A DNA stretch of 64,000 nt from Adiantum capillus-veneris (GCA_014529385.2 CM043957.1:86181881-86245880), one strand, 5' to 3'. Numbered from the stretch's first letter, positions 11,854 to 25,300 are shown. Notes: generated by a model from the letters alone, not told the origin. Numbers and translations are program-made.

Positions 11854-13145
11854 TCATGTGCATCTGTTTTCAGTTCTACAATGATTTTGTGAAAAAACAT
11901 CTCTCAGCTTAGCCCATTGCTCTTTGAGTACTGTTTCTAATATTGCATTCACTTTAGGTGCCATGATGGTGCTCCATATATACACATGGAAAAGTCGGAG
12001 GCACCAATCCAAAAGTTTGTGGCTATCTCTGCGACAAAATACATACCTCCTATCTTGCACATTGTAATTTAACATTTCCCTTGCATGTTTAGGGGGAATG
12101 TCATCGTGCATTGGCTCTACAACTTGAACAAGTAGGCCATTTAAATCAAGAACCAAAGCGCGCCCCTTGTCTGGCAATGGCTTTGGCACGCATATTGGGT
12201 CTGGCAGTGCATACCACTCAACAAAAATAACTTCCCCTGAGGGATGAACATAACTAAACTACTCAACAATTTTTGTTAAGCGTTTAAGATAGCTAGCCAG
12301 GCGCTTCTCAATCTCGCCTTTTTTTTTCATAGCTGTGTCGCCTTGGAAATACGTCGCTTTCATATGGTTTTGCATGCAATGGCATAATTCAAATTATGCA
12401 GGGCAACTAACTGCAATTTCTCTTTCCCTTGTGACACAGAAATGGTATCGAATAAAGACATCATAAAGGACAAGCAAAAACTATTGAATTGTTGCACAGT
12501 AAAATAATATTGAAAAGAGTTTCTCCATTATAAATGTCCAAAGAGATACATTCCATAGGGTGTGGAGCTTGCTAACACCACATAACTTGGACACAATAGG
12601 GAAGAAATTCAGCATAAATAATTGCAAGCACGTGAGCGAATGGCTTTCTTTTCACCTCTGTTGTGTTCGTTTATGTCATCCAGGGTGCTCGGAGGGGCAG
12701 CACATATCTCGTCCCCAGGATCTTCTAGAATCTGTTCCAGGCCACCTTTTCTCTTTAATTTCACTTTGTTTACAAAACCCTGCAAGGGGCTGTCATCGCC
12801 AGCATCTTGCGCAGTCAGTCCACTGTCAGTCCTGAAACCTTCCTCTTGAGCACTCCTACCTTGCTCTTGCACACTCCTAACTATTTCCTCTGAGACGCTT
12901 GTTTGATCATTTGTAGGGGGCTTGGGTTTGGGATGAGTAATCATGATAAAATCATCATCATCATCATCTGTTTCTTTACCATCTGTAGCAGCCTTATGTG
13001 ATGTCGCATGCTGTGGCATTACATCTGCCCTTTCATGTTGTCTATCCAGCTCATCAGATTCATCATTATAGAGCTTCTCGTCTATCCTTTGATTGACATG
13101 TGTCTTGTGAGGTTCGCATCCTGCATCATTGATACTGTGTATTCC
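11854..13145 (-). pseudogene. Acidic protein with FCP1-like HAD domain, copy C
   Basis: The acidic exon (13145 to about 12610) is open where copy A is broken: it retains CAG where copy A has TAG, and it lacks the one-base deletion of copy A. The FCP1-like exon begins near 12420. It contains an in-frame TAG near 12256 where copy A has a Tyr codon. It has L-D-L-N-G-L-L near 12140 and V-Y-I-W-S-T near 11990, the same D-x-N-G substitution as the other copies. Similarity to copy A ends near 11890 before the I-I-D-D motif, so the domain is truncated. Confidence 0.6.
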
Positions 13146-13249
13146 ATTTACCCGTTAATTTTCATCGATACCATTATGATTGCTTGTATGCATAGTGTGA
13201 CAAGTAGCATTCCATGTATGGTAGGCATCTATATCCTATAGACATTCAT

Positions 13250-14010
13250 ATTGTCTATGCTAACTATGCTAACTAGTATACAGTGTGCTAACCACCATGA
13301 TCAATATGCTAACAAGGAAGTGTGAATATATTGTGATGCTAACTAGCAGAGAATATATGCTAATTAACATACATAAAATGTTAATTAGCAAAATTTTGTG
13401 TATGCTAATGGTATGCTTATTAATACTGATGGTGTGCTAATTAGCATACATGCTATGTTAATTAGCATACACAGTTGTATGCTAATTAGCACACCATGTA
13501 TGCTAGCATCGATGGTATGCTAACTAGAAGATAAGTTATGCTAATTAACATAATGTCTCTGTTAATTAACATACCATTTTTGCTGGTTAGCATACTGTGC
13601 ATGCTAAGTACTAAAATACACATTACAATAACTAGCAAAGTGGTATGCTAGCTAGCTCAGAATGTATGCTAACTATCATAGAGGTATGCTAACAAGCATA
13701 CACATTATGCTAGCTAGCAAAGAAGGTATGCTAACTAAACTTTGAATACTTGTTATCATGCACCAAATGATAGCTAGCATATAAGGTATGCTAGTTAGCA
13801 TACTGAGTATGCTAATGATCATATCTTTTTTTCTAGTTATCATACTTGCATGCTAGCCATCATACACAATGTTCTAATTAGCATAAAAAGTATGCTAATT
13901 AGCATACTTTGTATGCTAATTAGAACATTGTGTATGATGGATAGCTCTGTGCTAACTAGCTAACAAGTTATGCTAATTAGCATACTTTTTATGCTAATTA
14001 GAACATATCA
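13250..14010. repeat. Palindrome array C, core GCTAATTAGC
   Basis: The same palindrome family and the same hairpin component (GCATAAAAAGTATG next to TAGAACATTGTG) as array A1, in the opposite orientation relative to the window. It separates the coiled-coil exon (14008-14328) from the acidic exon of copy C. Confidence 0.9.
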
Positions 14011-14680
14011 TGACCATATCATAGGGCTGACCATATCATGGCTTGCTTTCAAAACCCTCGCAACTTCAAGCTCCTGACCCGCATTCTTGAGCTGTTGTTT
14101 AGCATCCTGCAGTCGATTTCTGAGATGTTCACTTGCACTCATGATGTGCTGCAAATCAGAGAGTCCGAAATATGACAAGCTTGTTGTCACTTTGTGAGAG
14201 ATGTTAATAGAGAGGGGTGTTGCCCTAGTAGCAGAAACAACATTCGGAGCTACTTGGCCAGTGCAATCTTCCTTTATTTCCGCAGAGCCCTCCTCTGTTT
14301 TTTGACTTGAGGGGTGGGTATTACGCACCCTCCACTTTTCAACTTGGGCATCGTAGTATCCTTTTTCTCAAAGGTCCTCCAAATGCTGGACAACAAACTC
14401 AGCCCAATTGAACTGCATGATTGACCCACTTGCAATTGCCACTGGACTGAATTGTTTTACAAAACCCTTTGAAAATGCCGAATTAATTTCCATGTTGGTG
14501 GGGGCCTTCTAGTACACCTAGTAGTGCAGCTGAAGTACTTGGTCGTACATGTCGCTACAAATGGTACTGCATTTGAAGCGATATTTGTTGCGATCCTCGC
14601 TTCTCTGAATACACTGAACCACTCCACATCTGTAATCTGCTCCCACTTCACCAAATTGGGGTCGACACCGTCCATGGAGA
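14008..14680 (-). pseudogene. Coiled-coil exons upstream of array C
   Basis: The minus strand encodes a heptad-like helix near 14060-14130 (R-N-R-L-Q-D-A-K-Q-Q-L-K) and a second open segment at 14457-14675 that reads G-V-D-P-N-L-V-K-W-E. Copy B has a comparable coiled-coil exon (16491-16694) next to its array, so these are probably 5' exons of the copy C gene. The sequence match to copy B is weak and no function is assigned. Confidence 0.35.
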
Positions 14681-15280
<600 letters not shown>

Positions 15281-15333
15281 CGGAGTCCTGCTTCACCTTC
15301 CATGCATGCATGTGTTACCATATACATGTGGTA

Positions 15334-15386
15334 GTGATGTGTGTGAACACATCACTAGGACAGTCCTAGTGTGAACACACTAGGAC
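15334..15386. repeat. Cluster of overlapping perfect palindromes
   Basis: Three overlapping dyads: GTGATGTG...CACATCAC (15334-15355), ACTAGGAC-A-GTCCTAGT (15354-15370) and GTCCTAGTGT-GAAC-ACACTAGGAC (15363-15386). They lie between the GA tract and the LINE fragment. Confidence 0.85.
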
Positions 15387-15447
15387 TATCGGGGCAATTT
15401 TTCCCTCTTTAGGAGGTTTTTCCCCCCGAGCATTGTATATACGCCCA

Positions 15448-16490
15448 TCACTCTAAGGGAATAAAATCTTTGGACTTCTTTTTTTTAAGGAGAGTGAACA
15501 TATGTTTATCAGGTTTGTATATCTTGCCAGCCCAAAAGTCTCTTGTCCACAGGATTGAGGCCTTAGCACATAAAAGCTCTTCATCTCTAACATTAGCTTT
15601 TAGCTCAACTAATTGGGGAGTAGGAGGATTACCAGGAGATAGGCCTTTTTCTAAATTGTCAATTTGTCTCCTTATCATCATTCTTCTGCTACTCCTAATT
15701 TCTCTAGCCTTAGCTTTAAACTCAGTTAACATCTTTTGAGTTTTCTTGACAGCACAATCCCAAGCTTTAAAAGCAGAGTTATTACCTGAGAAGGAGTTAT
15801 CAAAGATGTCTTTTATTCTCTCTCTGACCATTGCTATAGACAGAAGGATTGGTCCAAGTGAGGCCATCCTGCTTTATAGCTACATTCATCCTTTTGTAAA
15901 TCTAAGATGACAGGATCATGATCTGACATCATAATAGAGCTTTCCTTAGTGCAACTTACATGCCAAAATTCATTAAGCAGATCATTGCACATATATATTC
16001 TGTATAGTCTAGCTGCCCTGAAAATGGAACCATTTTGCTTGTTGGTCCAGGTCATTCCAGTTTCCTTAGAGATGTCCACCAGTTTCATCTTTGAGGCTGC
16101 ATTCTCCCACTGAATCTTTTCTCTGCCTCCTAGGGCTTACCCATGCTGATTCCATCTATTCTCGATTGTTTCTACCATATTGAAATCTGCTGCACAGATA
16201 CAAGGACTAGAAAGGCAGGCCAGTTCTTCCCATATAGCAACTCTTTCTCCTGTAGAGTTAGATGCATACAGAGAAATATAGTGTATACAAAAGGTTTGTC
16301 AAGGGTTACAGATACCCAATTACCATTACATTTCATATACTTCCAATGCAGCACTGCCATTACAATGAGATGTGGTATACCACTTGTATCCTGCACCCAG
16401 CCTTTGAAGATTAGAGGATAATATTTGACCAGTGGATTTAATCTTGTGAAGACACATAAGATCAGGTTTGACAATAGCTTCAATCCAAAG
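15448..16490 (-). mobile_element. LINE endonuclease fragment
   Basis: The minus strand matches the endonuclease part of the large LINE ORF2 (33031-34971). It keeps a L-C-L/M-H-K-I-K segment near 16440, G-M-T-W-T-N-K-Q-N-G near 16040 and M-S-D-H-D-P near 15930, followed by the linker toward the reverse transcriptase. It is truncated at both ends and carries frameshifts. Unlike the large LINE it retains Asp in the S-D-H motif. Its 5' end abuts the copy B coiled-coil exon at about 16490. Confidence 0.8.
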
Positions 16491-18744
16491 AAGCAGGTAG
16501 AGGATCAAGTCAGAGAATTGCATAGGGTTGAGGGTGCTCAAAGCTCAAACACTTTGGCCATAAAGTTGCAAATGGAGATTGATTGCGTGCAAGACCCTGT
16601 AGCTCGACAATGCCTGATTGATCTGATTGGACAGTTCTCGACTACTACTAGAGAGAACGTTGCTGAATTAGAAGTCAATGTGGCTAAAGCAAAGGTGCAT
16701 ACCCTCCTACATGTGCTTCACTTTGTTTTGGAGTATGTGGTTCACTTCCATGTGGTTATGTGGTTAGAGTGTTATGGATTGTATGGTTATGTACTGTATG
16801 AGCATATTCTATTTCTGCTATGTGCTATATGGTCACAACATAGCCATCATCTTCATGGAGAGGGTGGTTATATGCTATGTGTGGTTATGTGCTATGTGCT
16901 TTATAGTTCAATCTAGGTGCAGCATGTTCACAATAGTACCCTCATCTATTTGGAATGTGTGTGATTCTATGCTATGTGCTCTGTGTGGTTCTGTGCTATG
17001 TGATACATAGCACAATGGACATGTGTAATATGTGCTATATAGCATACCTGTCTGCTATATGCTCATAGTATAGCCCTGAAGTGTGTGTAAAATATTGATA
17101 TGTGCTACATAGAACAATCTTTTTATGTGCTATGTGCTAAATAGCATATTTTGTGTGTTATATGTTCACAATATAGCCTTGGAGTGTGTGGAATAGTGAA
17201 TTGTGCTATATAGCACAGTCTCTATTTTTGCTATGTGCTACATAGCACATCTCTAATTGTGATATGTGCTACATAGCACAATATTTGTGCTATATGCTAT
17301 GTGCTATGTCTCATATAGTCCACTGCATATCATATACCCAACAAGCTTGTGCTATATAGCATATAGAGAAAATGTTTGGGCTATATCTTGTATTTTAAAA
17401 AGTCTCTCTGCTATGATCTACAGTGCATACTCTATGTAGCACTTATAGAACATTATACTTGGACTATGCTATGTGCTATATAGCACAATGCATATCATAT
17501 ACCACATCAAGCTTGTGTTTATAGCATATAGAGTAAGTGCTTGTCTTATATGTGGTATTGCAAATAAAGGGATAAGATTCACACTGCATATTCTTTTCAG
17601 CAATGTGCTTTTGTTGGGTTATTGAGACATAAATTAGATGTGTTGTCTTCTTTGTTTCACAGGCACTACTTGTAGAAGTAGAGACCAACATAGCACAGGA
17701 ATCAGAGCACTTTAAATTTTGTGTTACCATGGAGAGGACTTCACATAACGTGGGAGCCAGTTTGATGAAGCCTTTTCCTCCTGTGTATTTTAAGCAGATC
17801 ATTAGCGAGCTGGCACTTAATGGGTTCTACCACTGTGTAGGATGTGGATTCCCGTTCGATGCCAGAATCTTGGATGTATTCTCCCTGCCTTGCACCCATG
17901 TGTACCATATGCTATGCTTTGCGCATGTATGTAGGGACTATGGCTATTGTGTTGCACTAGATTGCAACATGTCTGTTCCCCCTAGAGCTAAGCATATGAT
18001 TGGTCTGAAGGTGAAGAGTGAGATGAAAGAATCAAGTGCAGGTATTCACAGTGTCAATTATTTACTACTACTATTGCAGGCCCACTTTCCATTGGTAGTT
18101 TAAACTCTTGCATTTAATGAAATTATTTGCAGGTATAGACATCGCAGCAGAGACCTGTATACAAGAATCATTGAGGACAAAAAAAGAGAGAGTCTCTACG
18201 CAGGCCACTGGTAGGTACCAAAATCAGTATTTATGTGTGTATTTTGGGATACTCCAAGTGAGACTTTGTAAATAGCTTGCTTTGTAGAACAATCATCGCA
18301 TGCTTGCTCCAACAAGACGATGCATTCCACAAGGAAGATGGCCTAATTACCCCAGGGATGCAGCCAGGCCTTGAAGCGGAGTCTACCCGAGGGATGCAGC
18401 CATCCCTTGAAGCGGAGTCTGTCGTAGGGGATGCAGTACGTGGAGTAGTTGAAGACATCTTGATGGAAAAGTCTTCTGCAGTCAAATCACCTAGGCAACA
18501 ACTAACTCCAAGAAGGCTGTTGCGTTCTCCGTTGAGTGCCAAAGCATCACCAAGTGTGGACACTAGAGATGAAGCATCAGATGAGGCAGTTGCAGATGCG
18601 GTGAAAGCAACACCCCCTCTAGCGGGGAAGAAGCCAACACCAAAGCGCAAGAAATCGACTCCCAAGAACTTAGGTGGAAGTCCCACAATGGATATACCTC
18701 TTGATTCATTTAGGAAGAGAAAGAAACCAAATGCAAAGAGCTGA
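16491..18744 (+). CDS. Coiled-coil and RING-H2 protein, multi-exon, copy B
   Basis: Inferred exons are 16491-16694, 17663-18041, 18133-18210 and 18317-18744; the frame stays open across all of them. Exon 1 is a coiled coil (E-L-H-R-V-E, then V-A-E-L-E-V-N-V-A-K-A-K). Exon 2 has a RING-H2-like domain: CVGC, 15 residues, then P-C-T-H-V-Y-H-M-L-C-F and C-x4-C. The last exon has a short duplicated Gly-Met-Gln-Pro phrase and a Lys/Pro-rich basic tail (K-R-K-K-S-T-P-K), possibly a nuclear localisation signal. Array B1 fills intron 1. No internal stop was seen, so this may be the only intact gene of the element. The true 5' end is lost or lies under the LINE fragment. Ubiquitin ligase function is a family-based guess. 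Confidence 0.5.
16740..17540. repeat. Palindrome array B1, core GCTATATAGC
   Basis: Repeated TGTGCTATATAGCACA and variants (GTGCTACATAGCAC, TATGTGCTATATAGCA) with irregular spacers. It lies in intron 1 of the coiled-coil/RING gene. The core differs from the A/C family only in the two central positions and the flanks. Confidence 0.9.
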
Positions 18745-19020
18745 GTGTGTTTTTGTTGTAACTTCATGCAATTAGAAGATGTCTTTAGAAGGCATGTGCA
18801 ATCCATTGCACCCCTATTGTATCCATGCTCATTGATGAATCAAGTGTTGGAATTTGTTAGTGACATGTCTCTTAATTCTTTGCATCGAGTAGTTGCAAAC
18901 TATTTGATTTATTTTCTGTACATGTTTAGTAATATGTTTCTACTTTCTCTTGTCGTATATAATTAAGAAGCTAAAAAAAGAGGAACTTGCACGAGATGCA
19001 CTCGCTCTTCAGGGTTTCTA
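18745..19020. other. Spacer between RING gene and acidic gene of copy B
   Basis: A T-rich stretch with no convincing coding frame. It could be the 3' UTR of the RING gene or an intron of a longer fused gene. Confidence 0.4.
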
Positions 19021-19023
19021 GAT

Positions 19024-19247
19024 GAGGGGTCTGTAGGTTCACTGGCTCAGTCTTATCCTGTGAAGAATCCAAGAAGGGGTCCTACAGCTTCTGGGGGGTT
19101 ACAGGCAAAAAAAAAGTGTCTTTTGATACAGTTGAGGGGTCTGTAGGTTCACTGGCTCAGTCTTATCCTGTGAAGAATCCAAGAGGGGGTGCTACAGCTT
19201 CCAAGGGGGGTTACATGCAAAAAAAAGAGTCTTTTGATACAGTTGAT
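19024..19247 (+). repeat. 110-base direct duplication at start of acidic gene
   Basis: The phrase GAGGGGTCTGTAGGTTCACT occurs at 19024 and again at 19134, followed by the same 90 bases each time with small differences. The two copies are tandem. The second copy carries the start region of the open frame of the acidic gene. Confidence 0.85.
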
Positions 19248-21559
19248 CCCTGCACACGTACTAGTAGTGCTGAATTTGTTCCAAATGTGCCTAATGCAGT
19301 TGATGTGCAGGTTGTGCATGTTGATGTGCATACAGATGTTGATCGTGCTAAACTTGAAAAGGGAACATTACCCACCCCCACCACAGTTGAATCTGGCACA
19401 GATGCCATTGATGATGCTATGGTAGTTGATGCCTGCATAGATGCCATTGCTGATGCTACGCTAGTTGATGTCTGCACAAATGACATTGTGGATGCTATGG
19501 AAGTTGATGCTCACACAGATTCTGCTGCTGATGGCAATGTTAATGATGGTGGAACAGAAAGTATTGTTCATGCTCTCATAGATGCCCTTCTTGATGCAGT
19601 TGTGGCTATGGGTACAGATGCCACTATTGAATCTGGCACAGATGCCATTGATGATGCTACCACAGTTGATGTCTGCACAAATGCCATTGTTGATGCTACG
19701 GTAGTTGATGCCTGCACAAATGACATTGTGGATGCTATGGAAGTTGATGCTAGCACAGATGTTGCTGCTGATGGAAATGTTAATGATGGTGAACAGAAAG
19801 TATTGTTCATGCTGCCATAGATGCCCTTCTTGATGTAGTTGTGGCTATGGGTACAGGTGCCACTGTTGAATCTGGCATAGATGCCATTGATGATGCTACC
19901 ACAGTTGATGCCTGCACAGATGTTATTGCTGATGCTACGATAGTTGATGCCTGCAAAAATGACATTGTGGATGCTATGGAAGTTGATGCTAGCACAGATG
20001 CTGCTGCTGATGGCAATGTTAATGATGGTGGAACACAAAGTATTGTTCATGATGTCATGGGTGCCCTTCTTGATGCAGTTGTGCCTATGGGTACAGATGC
20101 CACTATTGAGGATACCAGAGGCATGGGTGAGGAGGTCCTCATTGAGAGAGAAGTTGGAACACGTGAGGCAGTGGGTGCAAGTGATGTCACAGCCCAAGCC
20201 GAGGTGGTCTACCCAAGTGATGCAGTTGATGACATTGTTGATGCAGAGGAGGCAAAGGGTACAGATGCCGTTGTTGAAGATATGGGAGGCTTGGGTGAGG
20301 AGGACCTCACTAAGAGAGTACCTGGAATAGGATCAGCAGTGGGTAACGTTGATGTCGCGGCTTTCCCTGACACAGCTGAGGCATACGACCGAGCAGTTCA
20401 ATCGGGAGAGGCAATGGGAGAAGTTCTCGTGGCTGCTACGGACATGAAAGAGGCAAATACACATAATACAACTGAGGCATGTATAGAGCAAAACAATGAG
20501 GAAGGGAAAGGCACATAGGTGCCCACTAACAGAGAAACTCAATCGGGAGAGGCAATGGGAGAATATTTCATGGCTGCTGTGGACACAAAAGAGGCAGTTG
20601 CACATGATACAACTGAGTCTTGTATAGATCCCACTGTTGGGAATACCAAACGTAAAAGTCCAAAGGTCCCTATGGGTCGAGCGGCTGCTACAGATACAAA
20701 TGAGGCAGGTACAAAGAATGTTGATAAAGAGGCCAAAAATGGACATGAATTTGAGAGGCAAGAGAGGCCGTGTCTTGTGGTAATGCCAATATAGATTGTT
20801 GCACTGCCTCCTGCATCTTTTGAGGACAAGAAGATAAGGGACAATTTATGCATCATACTGGATGTGAATGGGCTTCTCATAAGGAGGTATAAGGTATCCT
20901 TCTACAAAGGAATAGCAAGAAGCAGTATTCCTGATTGGGCCAGATCAAGGTATCAGGTAGTCACTAGACCAAATGCTATAGGAAAGATGCAATTTGAATA
21001 TGTGGTCAGGCCCAATGCATCAATATTTTTGCATGCACTGCTACAAAGAGCACAAGTTGCACTATGGAGCTGCATGACCCAGGACAATCTAGCACTTGCT
21101 TTGAGTGCATGCTTTCCTACGCTGAACAAACAACATTTCCTCGATATTATCGATCAAGAGGGGTGTAGAGAGGCGAGCTTCAATCTAAATGAAGTTCCTG
21201 GGACCCCTCCATGTAGAGATAACGCACAACCCATATTTTTCAAGTGTTTGAAAGACTTTTGGAATCACCATCCTAAGTTCAACTCTGATAATACACTGGT
21301 GGTGGATGACACACTCTACAAGTGTCTGCTCAACCCTCCCGGGACTTGGGTTTGTCCTGCTTCATTTCAACCAGTAGATATTTGTCAGTCCCCAATTTAC
21401 CTGGTTAGCACATTGTTCCCTTGGTTAGTCAAGTGGATAGTCTCACCCAGCCCTAATGCTTATGCAAAGATGAACGAGTTTGAAAAGCCTTCTGACATAG
21501 TGTTTGCTCGTGTCATCAGCCACTATAGAAGTCAACGAGAAGTATGTAGGGAAGGTTGA
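19116..21559 (+). pseudogene. Acidic repeat protein with FCP1-like HAD domain, copy B
   Basis: The N-terminal two thirds is an acidic Asp/Ala/Val repeat protein (three 80-residue units, 19387-20110). The C-terminal part from about 20800 is an FCP1-like HAD domain: I-I-L-D-V-N-G-L-L near 20850, V-A-L-W-S-C near 21060 and L-V-V-D-D-T near 21297. The D-x-N-G motif replaces the catalytic D-x-D-G, as in copies A and C. A one-base deletion near 19790 ends the first frame at 19820. TAG stops at 20516 and 20792 interrupt the rest, and the frame on either side is otherwise continuous. The coiled-coil tail of copies A and D is absent. FCP1-like domains act on phosphoserines of partner proteins; whether this one binds or acts on anything is unknown. 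Confidence 0.65.
19387..20110 (+). repeat. 240-base coding tandem repeat (three units)
   Basis: The phrase TTGAATCTGGCA occurs at 19387, 19627 and 19866. Each unit encodes about 80 residues of the form T-D-A-I-D-D-A...V-D-A-C-T-N-D-I-V-D-A-M-E-V-D. The second period is 239, not 240, because one G is missing near 19790 relative to the other units. Confidence 0.9.
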
Positions 21560-21719
21560 TTGTGGTTATGGAATCATGTATACAACATTTTGCGCACTGA
21601 ATGTACTTGCGATTACTATACAAAAAACTGACCCGTTCAAAGATCTCTAAACTTAATGATTGAATGATGTAATTTTATTTTGGTGATATGATGGAATTTT
21701 ATTTTTCTGATATGATGCT

Positions 21720-22235
21720 ATCATACTCTGATAGAGTCTTGCTACATGGCACACATAATAGCATAGACAGGACCATCGGGCTATTATTACACATAGTTAT
21801 GCTATATAGCACTCATACTGCAAGAAATGCTATGACATAATAGCATAGATAGGGAGATTGGCCTCTTATTACACACACTTACGCTATATGGCACACATAG
21901 TGCTCTCAATATGTAATATAGCTCTTCCACATACCACACATCATATCATAGACAGGAACATTGTGCTATGTGATACACACACTTTTACTGTATACCACAC
22001 ATGTTGCTATCTTACTACAATAGAGTCCTTTTATAGCATAGACAGGGACATTGGGCTATTATTACACACGCTTGTACAATATAGCACACATAATAGCCTA
22101 GGTAGAGACAATGGACTTTTTTCAAGGTGCAACATGTTCACAATAGTAACCTCATTATTTGAAATGTGTGTGATTCTATGCTATGTGCTCTGTGTGGTTG
22201 TGTGCTATGTGATACATAGCACAATGGACATGTGT
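21720..22235. repeat. Palindrome array B2 between convergent genes
   Basis: GCTATATAGC-type units with repeated phrases such as CATAGACAGGGACATTG and TATTACACA. It lies between the 3' ends of the FCP1-like gene and the transposase, as array A2 does. A long block is duplicated almost exactly in array B3 (21725-22090 against 24670-25080). Confidence 0.85.
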
Positions 22236-22360
22236 AAGGAGGTACTAAATGGTGAAGGTTATATAGAACATAATATAAGCCTGTTAAATAGGTATCATGC
22301 TGCTTCATAGGGCATGGCATTGTAAATGGTTTCATGTAGTTCCGGAGATAAATAATATTT

Positions 22361-25300
22361 CTATGAGGTAGCATCTACCAAAGGCATGTCAAACTTGATA
22401 ACCCAAACAAGGTGAGAGTACAGGTTAGTAACTCCCCTATCATCAAGTAGAGTGTAGTGATTTGGGTCCCCATCTTGCTGTTGATAATAACACCCTGTGA
22501 CAACATAAGTGTTTTTATCACATTTGTTTTTCCACTTATCTCTTAAGATGCAATCTGTCATCCATTTTCTCTTTGTACATCTCAAAAGAAAGAACTCTAC
22601 ACCTTCTGCATTGCCAACGTTTGCATTGACTGCAAAGTTATCACCTTCAATGAGATACTCACTCAGCATGTCTTGGGATCCCTCAAACATTGTAGCTTCA
22701 TCTTCTGGTACCTCAGTCTCTTTTGCTACCTCAGAGAGTGGTTTCAATGCCTTATGTGTCCACTTGCCTACATATGATTTGCTGGAACAAGTCCTCCAAT
22801 GGCCCTTCATGCAAGCATCACAAAAACAAGAAAGCCGCCTGGTCCTTAATTGAGTAGGATCATGACGACAAAAGCCTGAAATGCAATGGAGTGATCGAGA
22901 TCCTGGTACTCTCTCACAACCCCATAGATTAGACCTGTCCACTTTTGTCTCTTTTACTAGCCAAAATTTCCTATTTATAGTAGGACCTGCTTTAGTGGAT
23001 TGTGCATAAGAGCTACATGCAGCATTGGACATTGTTCTCGTAAAAAATGCAACCACGTCTGCAGCTTGCCTAAGAACAACTCCATTACTCTTGAGTTGTT
23101 CATGTGTAAGGGCTCTCTTTATCACAGCGCTAGCGCCATCATGCTCCCCCTTGCCATGGCCAGAGCCAAAAAAATTCCATGTCATCTTTGTACCTGTTAG
23201 TTGGTAATATCTAGCAACAAAGTAAAATGGCCTTGCAGCCTTGAATTGCGAGGCTGCACCATCTGACCACACCTAGTGCTTCTTGAAATTCAGCCTCAGG
23301 TATTTAAGCCACTGATCACAAAGAAGAAAACAATGCTGGAAAAATAGCGTATCATGTTGCCTATCATCGGAGATGTAGAAATGCATATGCTTGATAATAC
23401 TGTCATCTTCGTTGTCACGCATGTACGTTATGTGAACAAGGATGGTGCATTGATCTGTATGCCAATGCATGGATTGCACTTCATTTTGCTCTTTGAATGA
23501 GTAATTTTCAGCAAAGTCTACTACAGATATAATGGTATCTAAAGGAAACACCTTCAAACATTCTCTGTATTGATGTGCCTGCCATCTGTAAGTGAAATTG
23601 TGCTCGATGAAGATTCTGATGTCGTTTTTTATCCTCCCTGTCAGCTCACTTAAAGCCACCTATTTGAGTGACAACATCTTTCTCTTACTTAGACCATGCT
23701 TAGTTTGAACTTTAATGTCCTCAAAGACTTGTAGTGGAACTGTCTTTGTCATCTCTGAAAGTTCTCGTGGACAAAGGTTGAGCTTTTTCACACCACAGTT
23801 TTTTCATTGGCCCATCAAGCAGGTGTGTTTATGGAACATATCCCCCTCAGCCTTTGTACATACGCATGATTCCCACAACTTCGTGATCCCTGAAAACGAG
23901 TGCTCAACAACAAGACATTCTGCATTCACCCCATCTGATTTGCAAACATTGCATTTACATGTACATGACCTCCCATGCATGAAACCAAAAGCAGATGAGC
24001 GCATAACATCAAATGCATCTTTGAGATACATCATTTTGATATGATAAACACAACAGAAATTATTTTGATCTTTCAACTTTCGCACGAACCAAGGCTTCCG
24101 CTTCTCAAAGGACCTTTGCCCAATTGTCACATGTGGGTGGCTATCTTTAAACTTCAAAAAATACTCTGTCTACTTGAAAAAAAAATGCATTAGAATTACA
24201 TTTTTCTATATATCACACATAATAGCATAGCTACAGATGCATTGGTATAAATACATATAGCTACGCTATATAGCACAGATAATAACATAGATAGATGACT
24301 CAGCTTTCATTACATGCTCAATTTTGTTATATAACACATAATAGCATAGATAGGGATTTTTAGCTGTTATTACACACACATCACACATGTCTGCTATATA
24401 GCACACATAGTGCTCTCATATTATAACACAGTTCTTCTACATAACACACAAAAGAGCATAGACAGGGATATTGTGCTATTATTACACATATCACACTCTG
24501 CATAGCACACATAATAGCATAGACATGGATACCGTGCTACTATTACACTAACATCTGCTATGTAGCACACATAGTGCTCTCATAATATTATAAAATCTGA
24601 TAGCACACATAATACCATAGATAGGTATATTGTGCTATTATACACACATGTCTGCTATATAGAAGACATGATGTTGTCATACTCTGATAGAGTCCTACTA
24701 CATGGCACACATAATAGCATAGACAGGACCATCAGGCTATTATTACACATAGTTATGCTATATAGCACTCATACTGCAAGAAATACTATGACATAATAGC
24801 ATAGATAGGGACATTGGCCTCTTATTACACTCACTAACGCTATATGGCACACATAGTGCTCTCAATATGTAATATAGCTCTTTCACATACCACACATCAT
24901 ATCATAGACAAGAACATTGTGCTATTCTTACACAGACTTTTACTGTATAGCACACATGTTGCTATCTTACTACAATAGAGTCCTTTTACATGGCACACTT
25001 ATAGCATAGACAGTGACATTGGGCTACACTTGTGCAATATAGCACACCTAATAGTGTAGGTAGAGACAATGGACTATCTTGACACATTACTTGGCTACAT
25101 ATCACATATAGTAGGATGTACACAACTCCATAACACCCAATGGGTAGCTATTCATAAGAGTGAGATGTTTCACTTGAGAGTTGTTCATTGTAAGAATGAG
25201 ACATGTTTACCTGAGATTCATCAAGTAAGTGTATGGGATGCTCTTGATAATTTTTTCTGCCCAATCATTTCCGACAAATATCTTTCTTGTTTGGAGACAC

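Larger units (their letters stand above)
11740..14680 (-). mobile_element. Multi-gene DNA element, copy C (inverted, partial)
   Basis: On the minus strand this holds coiled-coil exons, an array of the A type, the acidic exon and the FCP1-like exon, in that order. It is closely similar to copy A 1680-3000 but opposite in orientation. No transposase or RING exon was found. The left limit falls near a TGTTAACATG/TGCTAGTTACTTG region after the tandem repeat; the exact ends are not resolved. Confidence 0.6.

Noticed and set aside
20516-20794. In-frame TAG codons read through or recoded in the acidic/FCP1-like gene
   Set aside because: No readthrough signal was seen, a nearby frameshift exists, and similar TAGs in other elements fit deamination. 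A recoding claim is not justified.
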